From: Nocardia crassostreae
GTDB taxonomy: Bacteria > Actinomycetota > Actinomycetes > Mycobacteriales > Mycobacteriaceae
DNA: 64,000 nucleotides
Direction of reading: 5' to 3'
Assembly: GCF_001613405.1 (NCBI RefSeq)
Contig: NZ_BDCH01000020.1
Span: 365,100 to 429,099 of the forward strand
A program made the translations under genes and the position numbers. Of the stretch, positions 42,279 to 50,080 are shown one piece after another. The notes below the pieces were generated by a model, which was not told where the DNA came from, did not search any database, and saw only the letters and a list, made by a program, of their open reading frames with translations. Every line of letters starts with the position of its first letter. Position 1 is the stretch's first letter.

Positions 42279-42653
42279 ATGTCGCTCAATCCTGTGATGC
42301 TCGGTGTTCGGTTCGTGCTCGAGCTGGTGGCGCTCGGGTCGTTTGCCGCGCTGGGGTGGCGGGCGTTCGATTCGCCGTGGAAGTTCGTTCTCGTTGTGCT
42401 GCTGCCGTTTCTGGCGGCGACGGCGTGGGGTGTTTTCGCGGTGCCAGGGGATCCGAGCCGGAATGGTGAGGCCGCCGTCGCCGTGAACGGGCCGGTGCGC
42501 CTGCTGGTGGAGATTCTCGTGCTCGGGGGTGGGGCGGCCGCGCTGTGGGCGGCGGGGTTGCCGCGGTGGGCGTTGGTGTCCGCGGCGATTCTCGTGATCT
42601 ACCACGTGCTCGCCTATGACCGGATCGGCTGGTTGCTCGGCATCCGGTCATGA
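42279..42653 (+). CDS. YrdB family membrane protein (DUF2568-like)
   Basis: A 124-residue integral membrane protein with about four hydrophobic helices: PVMLGVRFVLELVALGSFAALGW, FVLVVLLPFLAATAWGVFAVPG, VRLLVEILVLGGGAAALWA and WALVSAAILVIYHVLAYD. The GVFAVPGDPSR loop is typical of the YrdB/DUF2568 family. Function unknown. ATG 42279 is the start that begins the first helix region. It converges with the hydrolase gene (13 bases between stops). Confidence 0.82.
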   Translation: MSLNPVMLGVRFVLELVALGSFAALGWRAFDSPWKFVLVVLLPFLAATAWGVFAVPGDPSRNGEAAVAVNGPVRLLVEILVLGGGAAALWAAGLPRWALVSAAILVIYHVLAYDRIGWLLGIRS

Positions 42654-42666
42654 CGAGGCGACCGGA

Positions 42667-43530
42667 TCAGCTGACCTTGCGGCTCAGGAAATCGCGGATG
42701 AGGGCGGCGATTTCGGTTCCGTGGGTCTCCAGGGCGAAGTGGCCCGCATCGAGTAGATGCAGTTCGGCGTCGGGCAGGTCGCGCAGGTAGGCGCGGGCGC
42801 CGTCGGCGCCGAAGATCTCGTCGTGCTCGCCCCAGGTGATGAGGACCGGCGGGCGGTGCTCGGCGAAGTACTTCTGGAAGACCGGGTAGTGGTCGAGGTT
42901 GTACTTGTAGTCGCGGAACAGCTTCAGCTGAATCTCCTTGTTGCCGGGGCGATCCAGATAGGCCTGATCGAGGGTCCAGGTGTCGGGGCTGACGAGCGGC
43001 AGGCGGTCGGCCGGAACGCCGTGCGTGTACTGCCATGTCGTGGCGTCGAGTTCGAGCAGCTTGCGGGCCGCGGGCTCGTGGGTGACGTGGTCCTCGGCAT
43101 GCGCGAACAGCAACTCCCAGAACGGCGTGAAGCCTTCCATGTACGCATTGCCGCTCTGCGTGATGATCGCGGTGACGCGCTCCGGATTACGGGCGGCGAT
43201 GCGCAGACCGATGGGCGCGCCGTAGTCCTGGATGTAGAGGGCGAAGCGGTCCAGGCCCAGGGTGTCGAGCAGTTCGGCGGTGATCTCGGTGAGTCTGTCG
43301 AAGGTGTAATCGAATTCGTCGACGCGCGGCATGGCCGACTGCCCGAATCCGATGTGGTCCGGGGCGATGAGGTGGTAGTGCTCGCCCAGATCGCGCAGCA
43401 GATTGCGGAACATGGCCGAGCTGGTGGGGAATCCGTGCAGGAGCACCAGCGCCGGGTTCGCCGGGTCACCGGCCTCGCGGTAGAAGACCTGCTGGCCCTG
43501 GATCGTCACGGTGTGGTGGTGCACGGTCAT
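42667..43530 (-). CDS. Alpha/beta hydrolase, haloalkane dehalogenase/epoxide hydrolase type
   Basis: A 287-residue cytosolic hydrolase. It has LVLLHGFPTSSAMFRNLL (oxyanion HGFPT), LIAPDHIGFGQSAMP and, at the nucleophile elbow, LYIQDYGAPIGLRIA, where Asp rather than Ser is the nucleophile, as in haloalkane dehalogenases and epoxide hydrolases. Acid and His are in TWGEHDEIFGADGA and LLDAGHFALETHG. The long central cap (about 135-215) fits this group. The natural substrate is not deducible. The upstream region has an inverted repeat at 43562-43593 that may bind a regulator. Confidence 0.9.
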   Translation of the reverse strand: MTVHHHTVTIQGQQVFYREAGDPANPALVLLHGFPTSSAMFRNLLRDLGEHYHLIAPDHIGFGQSAMPRVDEFDYTFDRLTEITAELLDTLGLDRFALYIQDYGAPIGLRIAARNPERVTAIITQSGNAYMEGFTPFWELLFAHAEDHVTHEPAARKLLELDATTWQYTHGVPADRLPLVSPDTWTLDQAYLDRPGNKEIQLKLFRDYKYNLDHYPVFQKYFAEHRPPVLITWGEHDEIFGADGARAYLRDLPDAELHLLDAGHFALETHGTEIAALIRDFLSRKVS

Positions 43531-43561
43531 GGCTTCGTCCTGTCATCGCGCCGATCAGCTG

Positions 43562-43593
43562 TCTAACCGGCTAATGACAGATAGAAGGTTAGA
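43562..43593 (-). promoter_or_regulatory. Inverted repeat upstream of dehalogenase-like gene
   Basis: TCTAACC (43562-43568) and GGTTAGA (43587-43593) form 7-base arms 18 bases apart, 32-63 bases upstream of the hydrolase start. It could be an operator; no regulator gene is adjacent. Confidence 0.4.
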
Positions 43594-43643
43594 GACGGCG
43601 GGTTTGTTCCCATCCGCTCGAATTTTTTTCGCGCACAACGAAA

Positions 43644-43672
43644 GAGGCCCGCGTCCAGTGGACGCGGGCCTC
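43644..43672 (-). terminator. Intrinsic terminator of the DUF4191 gene
   Basis: GAGGCCCGCGTC (43644-43655) and GACGCGGGCCTC (43661-43672) pair perfectly with loop CAGTG; on the minus strand TTTCGTTGTG follows. It lies 13 bases after the DUF4191 stop. Confidence 0.88.
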
Positions 43673-43685
43673 GGGAGAACGTTTT

Positions 43686-44429
43686 TCAGCGGCGGCGAAT
43701 GGTGCGCTGCACACCCTTCATCTTGGCGCCCGCGGGCAGCGGACCCTTGGGCAGCGCCGGACCGCCGCGCGTCGCCAGCGCGGAGAGCCGACCCTCGATG
43801 AGGTCCATCCGCTTGGCGTCGATATTGCGCGGCAGCTTGGTCAGGTAGCGCTGCAGATCCTTGATCGGCACCTGATCCTTCTCGGTGCCGATGATCACGT
43901 CGTAGATCGGGGTATCGCCGACCAGCCGCGCGACCTTCTTCTTCTCCTGCGCCAGCAGCGACTTCACCCGCTGCGGGGAACCCTCGGCCACCAGCACCAC
44001 ACCCGGCAGCCCGACCACGCGGTGCACGGCGTGGAGCTGGGTGGTGGCGGCGACGCCCGGGGTGACGCGCCACTTGCCCTGGAGATTGTCGAGCACCCAG
44101 GCGGCCGCGCCTGCCTGGCCCTCCGCCTTGGCGTACACATTCTTCTGCACGCGGCGTCCGAAGATGATGAACGCGGCCAGCGCACCCAGCAGCAGACCGA
44201 TCGGCAGCAGGAACCACTGCAGTCCGAAGACGAATCCGATCACCAGGAAGAGCGCCGTCACGCCGACGAACGCGCCGATCATCAGCGGCAGCAGCGCCTT
44301 GTCTTCCTTGCGCTGCATCTGGAACGCCTGCCAGAGTTGCTGGCGGCGCTCCTTCGACGCCTGCTTGCGCGCCGCCTTCGCCGCGGCCTTCGCTTCCTTC
44401 GACGGCTTACCGCCCTTGCCTGCTGCCAT
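43686..44429 (-). CDS. DUF4191 membrane protein (Rv2219-like)
   Basis: A 247-residue membrane protein. The N terminus is very Lys/Ala-rich (GKGGKPSKEAKAAAKAARKQ), then two close membrane helices (LLPLMIGAFVGVTALFLVIGFVF and WFLLPIGLLLGALAAFIIFGR), followed by a soluble domain of about 150 residues with LDNLQGKWRVTPGVAATTQLHAVHRVVG and VLVAEGSPQRVKSLLAQEKKKVARL. Function unknown; in mycobacteria the gene is next to lipA. Here an excalibur-domain protein and an EF-G-like gene are inserted between it and lipA. Confidence 0.92.
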   Translation of the reverse strand: MAAGKGGKPSKEAKAAAKAARKQASKERRQQLWQAFQMQRKEDKALLPLMIGAFVGVTALFLVIGFVFGLQWFLLPIGLLLGALAAFIIFGRRVQKNVYAKAEGQAGAAAWVLDNLQGKWRVTPGVAATTQLHAVHRVVGLPGVVLVAEGSPQRVKSLLAQEKKKVARLVGDTPIYDVIIGTEKDQVPIKDLQRYLTKLPRNIDAKRMDLIEGRLSALATRGGPALPKGPLPAGAKMKGVQRTIRRR

Positions 44430-44589
44430 GGCAACAGGATAGTGGCCGGGTACCGGCGAGTCGGCGACGGGACCATATCTGCCCGTCCGCTCTCGGCGAT
44501 GTGGCGTTCATCTCAGGGTCCACCGGCCGATTCGCCGACCTATCCGTCGGCCGATTCGCAATCCCGTGAAGCGCGAGACAGTGCACGGA

Positions 44590-44790
44590 ATGAAGAAGAT
44601 CGTGACCGGATTCGGCGTCGTCGCGGCCATTGCGGCCGCCACCGTGCTGGGCGCCCCGAGCGCCGCCGCCGACGTCTACTACAAGAACTGCTCCGAGGCC
44701 CGCGCCGCGGGCGCCGCCCCGATCCTGAAGGGCGAGGAAGGCTATCGCCCCGCCCTCGATCGCGATGGCGACGGCGTCGCCTGCGAGTAG
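44590..44790 (+). CDS. Small secreted excalibur calcium-binding domain protein
   Basis: A 66-residue protein with a signal peptide (MKKIVTGFGVVAAIAAATVLG, cleavage after SAAA) and a complete excalibur domain: YYKNCSEARAAGAAPILKGE, GYRPALDRDGDGVACE. The DxDxDG calcium loop and the two cysteines (NCSEA, ACE) that form a disulfide are present. Such domains occur on surface proteins; a stand-alone role is unknown. ATG 44590 is chosen because it starts the signal peptide. The stop abuts the stop of the EF-G-like gene on the other strand with no gap. Confidence 0.88.
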   Translation: MKKIVTGFGVVAAIAAATVLGAPSAAADVYYKNCSEARAAGAAPILKGEEGYRPALDRDGDGVACE

Positions 44791-46986
44791 TCAGCTCGAG
44801 GTCTTCGACTTCTCGCGAATGCTGTCCGCCAGTTGCGGCGGCATGGCTTCGTGCCGCACATAGGTGCGGGTGAACGTCGCTGCACCGTGGGCCAAGCTGC
44901 GGAGGTCCACGGCGTAGCGGCTCAACTCGAGTTCCGGGACCTCGGCCCGGATACTGGTGCGGCCCAGGCCGATCGGCTCCGTGCCCAGGACGCGGCCGCG
45001 GCGGCTGGACAGATCGCCGAGGACGGGGCCGACATAACTGTCGGCGACCAGGACCCGGACCTCGGCAATGGGCTCCAGCAGGCTGAGGCGGGCGGCGGCC
45101 GCCGCCTCGCGCAGGGCCAGACCACCCGCCATCTGGAAGGCGGCATCGGAGGAATCCACCGAGTGCGCCTTCCCGTCGAAGAGCGTGACGCGGACGTCGA
45201 CCAAGGGGTAGCCGGCGACCAAGCCACGCAAGGCTTGTGCGCGAACTCCTTTCTCCACAGAGGGTATGAACTGACGCGGGACGACCCCGCCGACCACCTT
45301 GTCCACGAACTCGATGCCCGACCCCTCCGGTAGGGGCCAGATCTCGATCTCACAAATGGCGTACTGGCCGTGACCACCGGACTGCTTCACATGCCGTCCG
45401 CGGCCGGATGCCGGGGTGGCGAAGGTTTCTCGCAACGCCACCTTGTGATCGATGACGTCGACCTGGACGCCGAAGCGTGAGCGGAGGCGCTCCAGGGCGA
45501 CGTCGCGGTGCGCTTCGCCCAGGCACCACAGCACCAGCTGGTGGGTGTCCGGATTCTGTTCCAGGCGCACGGTCGGATCCTCGGCGACCAGGCGGGCCAG
45601 GCTCTGCGAGAGCTTGTCCTCGTCGGCCTTGCCGTGCGCCTTGATGGTGACCGGTAAGAGCGGATCCGGCATGGACCACGGCTCGATGAGCAGCGGAGAA
45701 TCCTTGGCGGACAGCGTGTCCCCGGTCTCGGCGCGGGACAGTTTGATGACGTAGACAATATCGCCCGCAATGGCCTCGCCCAGCGGGCGCTGCTGTTTGC
45801 CGAATGGCGCGGTCACCGCGCCGATGCGCTCGTCGGCATCGTGATTGACGGTCTCGGTGGGGCCGTGCCCGCACACGTGCACGGTGTCGTCGGCGTGCAG
45901 GGTGCCGGAGAAGACCCGCACCAGCGACACCCGCCCGACATACGGATCGGAGGCGGTGCGAATGACCTCGGCGGCCAAGGGGGCCTTGGGATCACAGACC
46001 AGGGGAGCGGACTTGCCCGTAGCGCCGGTGGCCGCCAGCGGATGCTCGGCGGGAGTGGGGAATCCGCGCGCGATGAGATCCAGGATCTCGATGGTCCCCA
46101 GCCCCTGTTTCGCGCCCTCGGGCGGCGGCGCGGCAATGAGCACCGGATGGAAACTGCCGCGGGCGACGGCCTTTTCCAGATCCGTCTCCAGCGTGGCGAG
46201 ATCGATCTCCTCGCCGCCGATGTAGCGGTCCATGAGGGTCTCGTCCTCGCTCTCGGCGATGATGCCCTCGATGAGCCGGTTGCGCGCCTCCGCCATCAAT
46301 TCCAGCTGCTCGTCGGAGGCGGGCGTCTCGGTGTGCTCACCGGCGGAATAGTCGTACACGTGCTGGGTCAGCAGATCGATGAGCCCGGTGACCGGCCGGT
46401 GCCCGTCGGCGCTCTTCGGCCCGTACACCGTAAGATGTAGCGGCGGCATGCTTTCCGTCCGCCCGCAGCCCAGAATCTCCCGGCAGGTATCGGTCATGTC
46501 CTCGAAATCGGCGCGCGCGGTGTCCAAGTGGGTGAGCACGATGGCGCGCGGCATGCCGACCATGGCGCATTCCTCCCACAGCGCCAGCGTCGCCCCGTTC
46601 ACCCCCTCGACGCCCGCCGCGGCGGAGAGCACGAAAAGGGCCGCATCCGCTGCCCGCAGACCGGCCCTGAGTTCCCCGACGAAATCCGCATAGCCGGGGG
46701 TGTCGAGTAGGTTGACCTTTATCTGATCCCACCGCATCGGCACCACCGAAAGCTGTACGGACCGATGTTGTCGCTGCTCGATATCGTCGTAGTCCGACAC
46801 GCACGTGCCGTCCTCGACTCTGCCCGCTCTGGGCACCGCTCCGGTCGCCACGGCGAGGGCTTCCACCAATGTGGTCTTCCCCGATCCGCTGTGCCCGACG
46901 AGCACCACATTGCGTATGTCGTCCGGCCGTTCGGCCGTGATTGCCCTGCCGTTGGCGCCGCTCGGCGCACTCGTCCTCTCGACCAT
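44791..46986 (-). CDS. Elongation factor G-like GTPase (FusA2 type)
   Basis: A 731-residue translational GTPase paralog with EF-G domain order. G1 is GHSGSGKTTL (about residues 30-40), G3 DTPGYADF; the G4 position reads LTHLDTAR rather than NKxD, so nucleotide specificity may be altered. Later domains include VIRTASDPYVGRVSLVRVFSG (domain II), HVKQSGGHGQYAICEIEI and VVPRQFIPSVEKGV (domain IV), YPLVDVRVTLFDGKAHSVDSSDAAF. It resembles mycobacterial FusA2, whose role is not that of the main EF-G. ATG 46986 is the family start; the reading frame extends upstream without homology. Confidence 0.92.
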   Translation of the reverse strand: MVERTSAPSGANGRAITAERPDDIRNVVLVGHSGSGKTTLVEALAVATGAVPRAGRVEDGTCVSDYDDIEQRQHRSVQLSVVPMRWDQIKVNLLDTPGYADFVGELRAGLRAADAALFVLSAAAGVEGVNGATLALWEECAMVGMPRAIVLTHLDTARADFEDMTDTCREILGCGRTESMPPLHLTVYGPKSADGHRPVTGLIDLLTQHVYDYSAGEHTETPASDEQLELMAEARNRLIEGIIAESEDETLMDRYIGGEEIDLATLETDLEKAVARGSFHPVLIAAPPPEGAKQGLGTIEILDLIARGFPTPAEHPLAATGATGKSAPLVCDPKAPLAAEVIRTASDPYVGRVSLVRVFSGTLHADDTVHVCGHGPTETVNHDADERIGAVTAPFGKQQRPLGEAIAGDIVYVIKLSRAETGDTLSAKDSPLLIEPWSMPDPLLPVTIKAHGKADEDKLSQSLARLVAEDPTVRLEQNPDTHQLVLWCLGEAHRDVALERLRSRFGVQVDVIDHKVALRETFATPASGRGRHVKQSGGHGQYAICEIEIWPLPEGSGIEFVDKVVGGVVPRQFIPSVEKGVRAQALRGLVAGYPLVDVRVTLFDGKAHSVDSSDAAFQMAGGLALREAAAAARLSLLEPIAEVRVLVADSYVGPVLGDLSSRRGRVLGTEPIGLGRTSIRAEVPELELSRYAVDLRSLAHGAATFTRTYVRHEAMPPQLADSIREKSKTSS

Positions 46987-47125
46987 CTGGCTCGCTCCGG
47001 GGTCGATTGATGCCGTCCCTCGAGCTTGCCACCGCCGGGCCGATCGCGTCCACGATTCCGGCCAGATGGCGTTAACCGGCATACCGTCGGCGTGTTCTCC
47101 GTTCGTCACCGGGCGGACAGAAAAC

Positions 47126-47151
47126 GCCCCGGGCGCGTGCGCGCCCGGGGC
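47126..47151 (-). terminator. Intrinsic terminator of lipA
   Basis: GCCCCGGGCGC (47126-47136) pairs with GCGCCCGGGGC (47141-47151), loop GTGC; on the minus strand GTTTTCTG follows. It lies 22 bases beyond the lipA stop. Confidence 0.9.
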
Positions 47152-47173
47152 GAAATATATTGTTCTGCGCCGG

Positions 47174-48295
47174 TTACGAACCGAAGCGCGCGAGCACGCT
47201 GGTGGCTTCCTGCGAGGCGGTGCCCTCCTTGGCGAGATGCGCCATCTCCGGCGCGATTTCGCGGCCGTGGTGGCGCATGGCCTGCGCGTAGAGGCGACCC
47301 GCGCGGTAGGAGGAACGCACCAGCGGACCCGCCATGACACCGGCGAAGCCCATCTCCTCGGCGGCGCGCGAATGCTCGACGAACTCCTCGGGCTTGACCC
47401 AGCGATCCACCGGATGGTGCAGCGGCGAGGGCCGCAGGTACTGCGTGATGGTCAGGATGTCGCAGCCCGCCTCGTGCAGATCGCGCATGGCCTGGGTGAC
47501 TTCCTCGGGGGTCTCGCCCATGCCGAGAATGAGGTTGGACTTGGTGACCAGCCCGTCCGCGCGGGCCGCGGTGATCACCTCGAGCGAGCGCTCGTAGCGG
47601 AAGGCCGGGCGGATGCGCTTGAAGATGCGCGGCACCGTCTCGACATTGTGCGCGAGGACCTCCGGCCGCGAGGAGAACACCTCGGCCAGCTGCTCGGGCA
47701 CAGCGTTGAAGTCGGGGATGAGCAGCTCGACGCCGGTATTCGGGTTGAGCCGCTTGATGGCGCGCACCGTCTCGGCGTAGAGCCAGGCGCCGCCGTCCTC
47801 GAGGTCGTCGCGGGCCACACCGGTAATGGTGGAGTAGCGCAGCCCCATGGCCTGCACGCTCTCGGCCACGCGCCGCGGCTCGTCGCGGTCCAGCGCGGCG
47901 GGCTTACCGGTGTCGATCTGGCAGAAATCGCAGCGGCGGGTGCACTGTTCACCGCCGATGAGGAAGGTGGCCTCGCGGTCCTCCCAGCATTCGAAAATAT
48001 TGGGACAGCCCGCTTCTTCGCAGACCGTGTGCAGCCCTTCGCGTTTCACCAGGCCCTTGAGCTCGGAATACTCCGGGCCCATGGTGGCGCGGGTGCGAAT
48101 CCATTTGGGCTTGCGCTCGATCGGGGTCTCGGCGTTGCGCGCCTCGATGCGGAGCAGTTTGCGGCCGGCGGGCGCAGCGGCAGGCCCGGAGGAGGCAGCT
48201 TGCGTAACCACGGAGGGACCCGCGGAGGCCGCATTGGGGTCGGCTGCGGCCGGGTTACTTGGTGTCGGGGTATCGACGGAGGTCACTTTGTCCAC
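47174..48295 (-). CDS. lipA: Lipoyl synthase
   Basis: A radical-SAM enzyme that inserts two sulfur atoms into octanoylated E2/GcvH domains. The 373-residue protein has the auxiliary cluster motif CEEAGCPNIFEC (C-x4-C-x5-C), the radical-SAM motif CTRRCDFCQI (C-x3-C-x2-C), LILGMGETPEEV and ITQYLRPSPLHHPVDRWV, and the C-terminal RSSYRAG. A Pro/Ala-rich N-terminal extension of about 45 residues precedes the core. The GTG start lies 14 bases downstream of the lipB stop, so lipB-lipA is an operon serving the E2 gene at 51-52 kb. Confidence 0.98.
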   Translation of the reverse strand: MDKVTSVDTPTPSNPAAADPNAASAGPSVVTQAASSGPAAAPAGRKLLRIEARNAETPIERKPKWIRTRATMGPEYSELKGLVKREGLHTVCEEAGCPNIFECWEDREATFLIGGEQCTRRCDFCQIDTGKPAALDRDEPRRVAESVQAMGLRYSTITGVARDDLEDGGAWLYAETVRAIKRLNPNTGVELLIPDFNAVPEQLAEVFSSRPEVLAHNVETVPRIFKRIRPAFRYERSLEVITAARADGLVTKSNLILGMGETPEEVTQAMRDLHEAGCDILTITQYLRPSPLHHPVDRWVKPEEFVEHSRAAEEMGFAGVMAGPLVRSSYRAGRLYAQAMRHHGREIAPEMAHLAKEGTASQEATSVLARFGS

Positions 48296-48308
48296 CCTAC
48301 GCTCGTGA

Positions 48309-49103
48309 TCATTCGGCCTTGGCGGGCACTGCCGCGGCCACGGGCATGGCGCAGTCGATGGTGTCCTCGGTGACGGCCTTGGGCCGGGTCACAATGTGCT
48401 CGGCCACCGGCAGGTCACCGTTCAGGGCCCGGACGATGGCGTCGGCGACCAGCGGGCGCACTTCTTCGACCGTCACCTCGCGGCCCAGTTCGCGGCTGAG
48501 CGTGGTGACGCCCGCATCGCGGATACCGCACGGCACGATGGCATTGAAGCCGTCCAGCGTCGAATTGCAGTTCAGCGAGACGCCGTGCAGCGTGACCCCG
48601 CGCTGGACGCGCACGCCGATGGCCGAGATCTTGCGCTCGGGCCGGAACTCGTCGGCGGCGACCCAGACGCCCGAGCGTCCGTCCACCCGGCCGGTCTCGA
48701 GTCCGAGGGTGGCGCACACGGTGATCACGGCTTCCTCGATGCGGCGCACATAGGCCACCACGTCCACCGGTTCGGCCAGCCGGATGATCGGATAGCCGAC
48801 CAGCTGCCCGGGACCGTGCCAGGTGATCTTGCCGCCGCGATCCACCTCGATGACCGGGCTGCCGTCCATGGGCAGATCCTGCGGTTCGGTGCGGCGGCCC
48901 GCGGTGAAGACGAAGGGGTGTTCCAGCAAGAGCAGCCGGTCCTGGCCGCGGGCTTCGGCGCGTTCGGCGGCGATCTCGCGTTGCAGATCCCACGCCTGCT
49001 GGTAATCGATGAGGCCCAGATCGTCGACGATAATGGGTGATTCGTCGAAACGGGCCGATGCCCCACGGGATAACGGGGCCGTGGCCGTAGTGCTCTCGCT
49101 CAC
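48309..49103 (-). CDS. lipB: Octanoyltransferase
   Basis: LipB moves an octanoyl group from acyl-carrier protein to lipoyl domains, the first step of lipoate biosynthesis. The 264-residue protein shows LLLEHPFVFTAGRRTEP, VDRGGKITWHGPGQLVGYPI (substrate Lys and His), RKISAIGVRVQRGVTLHGVSLNCNSTLDGFNAIVPCGI, including the catalytic Lys/Cys pair. GTG 49103 begins about 20 residues before the conserved part; an upstream reading to 49175 lacks support. Its start overlaps the stop of the upstream GNAT gene. Confidence 0.96.
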   Translation of the reverse strand: MSESTTATAPLSRGASARFDESPIIVDDLGLIDYQQAWDLQREIAAERAEARGQDRLLLLEHPFVFTAGRRTEPQDLPMDGSPVIEVDRGGKITWHGPGQLVGYPIIRLAEPVDVVAYVRRIEEAVITVCATLGLETGRVDGRSGVWVAADEFRPERKISAIGVRVQRGVTLHGVSLNCNSTLDGFNAIVPCGIRDAGVTTLSRELGREVTVEEVRPLVADAIVRALNGDLPVAEHIVTRPKAVTEDTIDCAMPVAAAVPAKAE

Positions 49104-49666
49104 GACTGCGACGTTACTCCCTCGGCGAAGACGATCTGCATCAGTGTCAGATCCATCCAGCGGTCGAACTTCCACCCGACCTCGGGCAGCTGTCCCACGA
49201 TGCGGAACCCGAACTTCTCGTGCAGGGCGATGGAGGTGGTGTTGCTGGACTCGATCGCGGCGATCATGGCGTGCACATCGCCGCCGCGGGCCCGCGCCAG
49301 CAGTTCGGTCATGAGCGCGGTGGCGACGCCGCGCCGGTGGAACTCGTCGGCCACGTACACCGAATTCTCCACGGAGAACCGGTATCCCGACTTGGGCCGG
49401 AACTGGCCGTAGCTGGCGTATCCGGCCACCCGGCCGTCGATCTCGGCGACCAGAATGGGGCAGCCCGCCGCGTGGCGCGCCTCGAACCAGGCCCGCCGCT
49501 CGGCCAGATCGGCCGCTTCGGTGTCCCAGATGGCGGTGGTCTCGGCGATCGCGGTGTTGTGGATCGCCAGGATCTCCGGCAGATCGGTCTCGCGTGCGTC
49601 GCGCACCAGCAGGTCGGCGGGTGCGAGCACGGACGGGTCGTTACTCACGGTCAACACGGTATCCAT
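49100..49666 (-). CDS. GNAT family N-acetyltransferase (phosphinothricin acetyltransferase-like)
   Basis: A 188-residue acetyltransferase. It has LVRDARETDLPEILAIHNTAI, ILVAEIDGRVAGYASYG, SVYVADEFHRRGVATALMTELL (acetyl-CoA-binding R/Q-x-x-G-x-A analogue HRRGVA), MIAAIESSNTTSIALHEKFGF and VGQLPEVGWKFDRWMDLTLMQ. The last segment is typical for the Pat/Bar-like subgroup, which acetylates amino-acid-like amines; the actual substrate is unknown. It precedes and overlaps lipB by four bases, so co-transcription is likely. Confidence 0.92.
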   Translation of the reverse strand: MDTVLTVSNDPSVLAPADLLVRDARETDLPEILAIHNTAIAETTAIWDTEAADLAERRAWFEARHAAGCPILVAEIDGRVAGYASYGQFRPKSGYRFSVENSVYVADEFHRRGVATALMTELLARARGGDVHAMIAAIESSNTTSIALHEKFGFRIVGQLPEVGWKFDRWMDLTLMQIVFAEGVTSQS

Positions 49667-49704
49667 AGCGTGGATGTGACGTGCGCCGCGTGCTGGCTTC
49701 CCCT

Positions 49705-49848
49705 TCAGTGATCGAGGCAGTCGAGTAGTTCGGACGGGGTCGTGATCAGGGTTACGCAACGGATCGGGTCCTCGACTGTTGCCATGGAGCTCGCGGCGGT
49801 AATGACGCCGAGCGCGACGACGAGCTCGGCGATCAGCTCTCTGATCAT
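49705..49848 (-). CDS. Small hypothetical protein, 47 residues
   Basis: ATG at 49846-49848 is preceded by AAGGGGGT with about six bases spacing, and the frame ends with TGA at 49705-49707. The product starts MIRELIAELVVALGVITAA, a hydrophobic N-terminal stretch that could be a signal or membrane segment, and continues with two cysteines (IRCVTLI and LLDCLDH). About four of five codons end in G or C. It lies upstream of the GNAT-lipB-lipA unit on the same strand, and 153 bases downstream of an array of 20-base repeats. No family recognised. Confidence 0.6.
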   Translation of the reverse strand: MIRELIAELVVALGVITAASSMATVEDPIRCVTLITTPSELLDCLDH

Positions 49849-50000
49849 GAGGTACCCCCTTGTTCGGTGGTCCCGTCGAGGGCCCGGGGCCGGGGGAGGG
49901 TTTATGGAGGAGGGTGTTCTCTCGTGGTCCCCGCGTCCGGCGCACTGTGGTGCGGAAGTCGAGGCCTGCGTCCATCCAGGCTACTCGGGCGTAGGACCAG

Positions 50001-50080
50001 TGTGAAAGACCTACCTACGGTCTGAAACAGATGCGTCCGATGTGAAAATAGTTCACTCGGTATGAAACGCGACTATCTCA
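50001..50080. repeat. Four 20-base direct repeats (TnTGAAA array)
   Basis: Four consecutive 20-base units start at 50001, 50021, 50041 and 50061. Each begins T-n-TGAAA (TGTGAAA, TCTGAAA, TGTGAAA, TATGAAA) and the first three end CGG, CGA, CGG. The period is exactly two helical turns, so all motifs face one side of the DNA, as in multi-site operators. It lies between the SDR gene end and the 47-residue gene. Confidence 0.75.

Noticed and set aside
50001..50080. CRISPR array
   Set aside because: Units are 20 bases with only about seven conserved positions and no spacers or cas genes; a binding-site array fits better.
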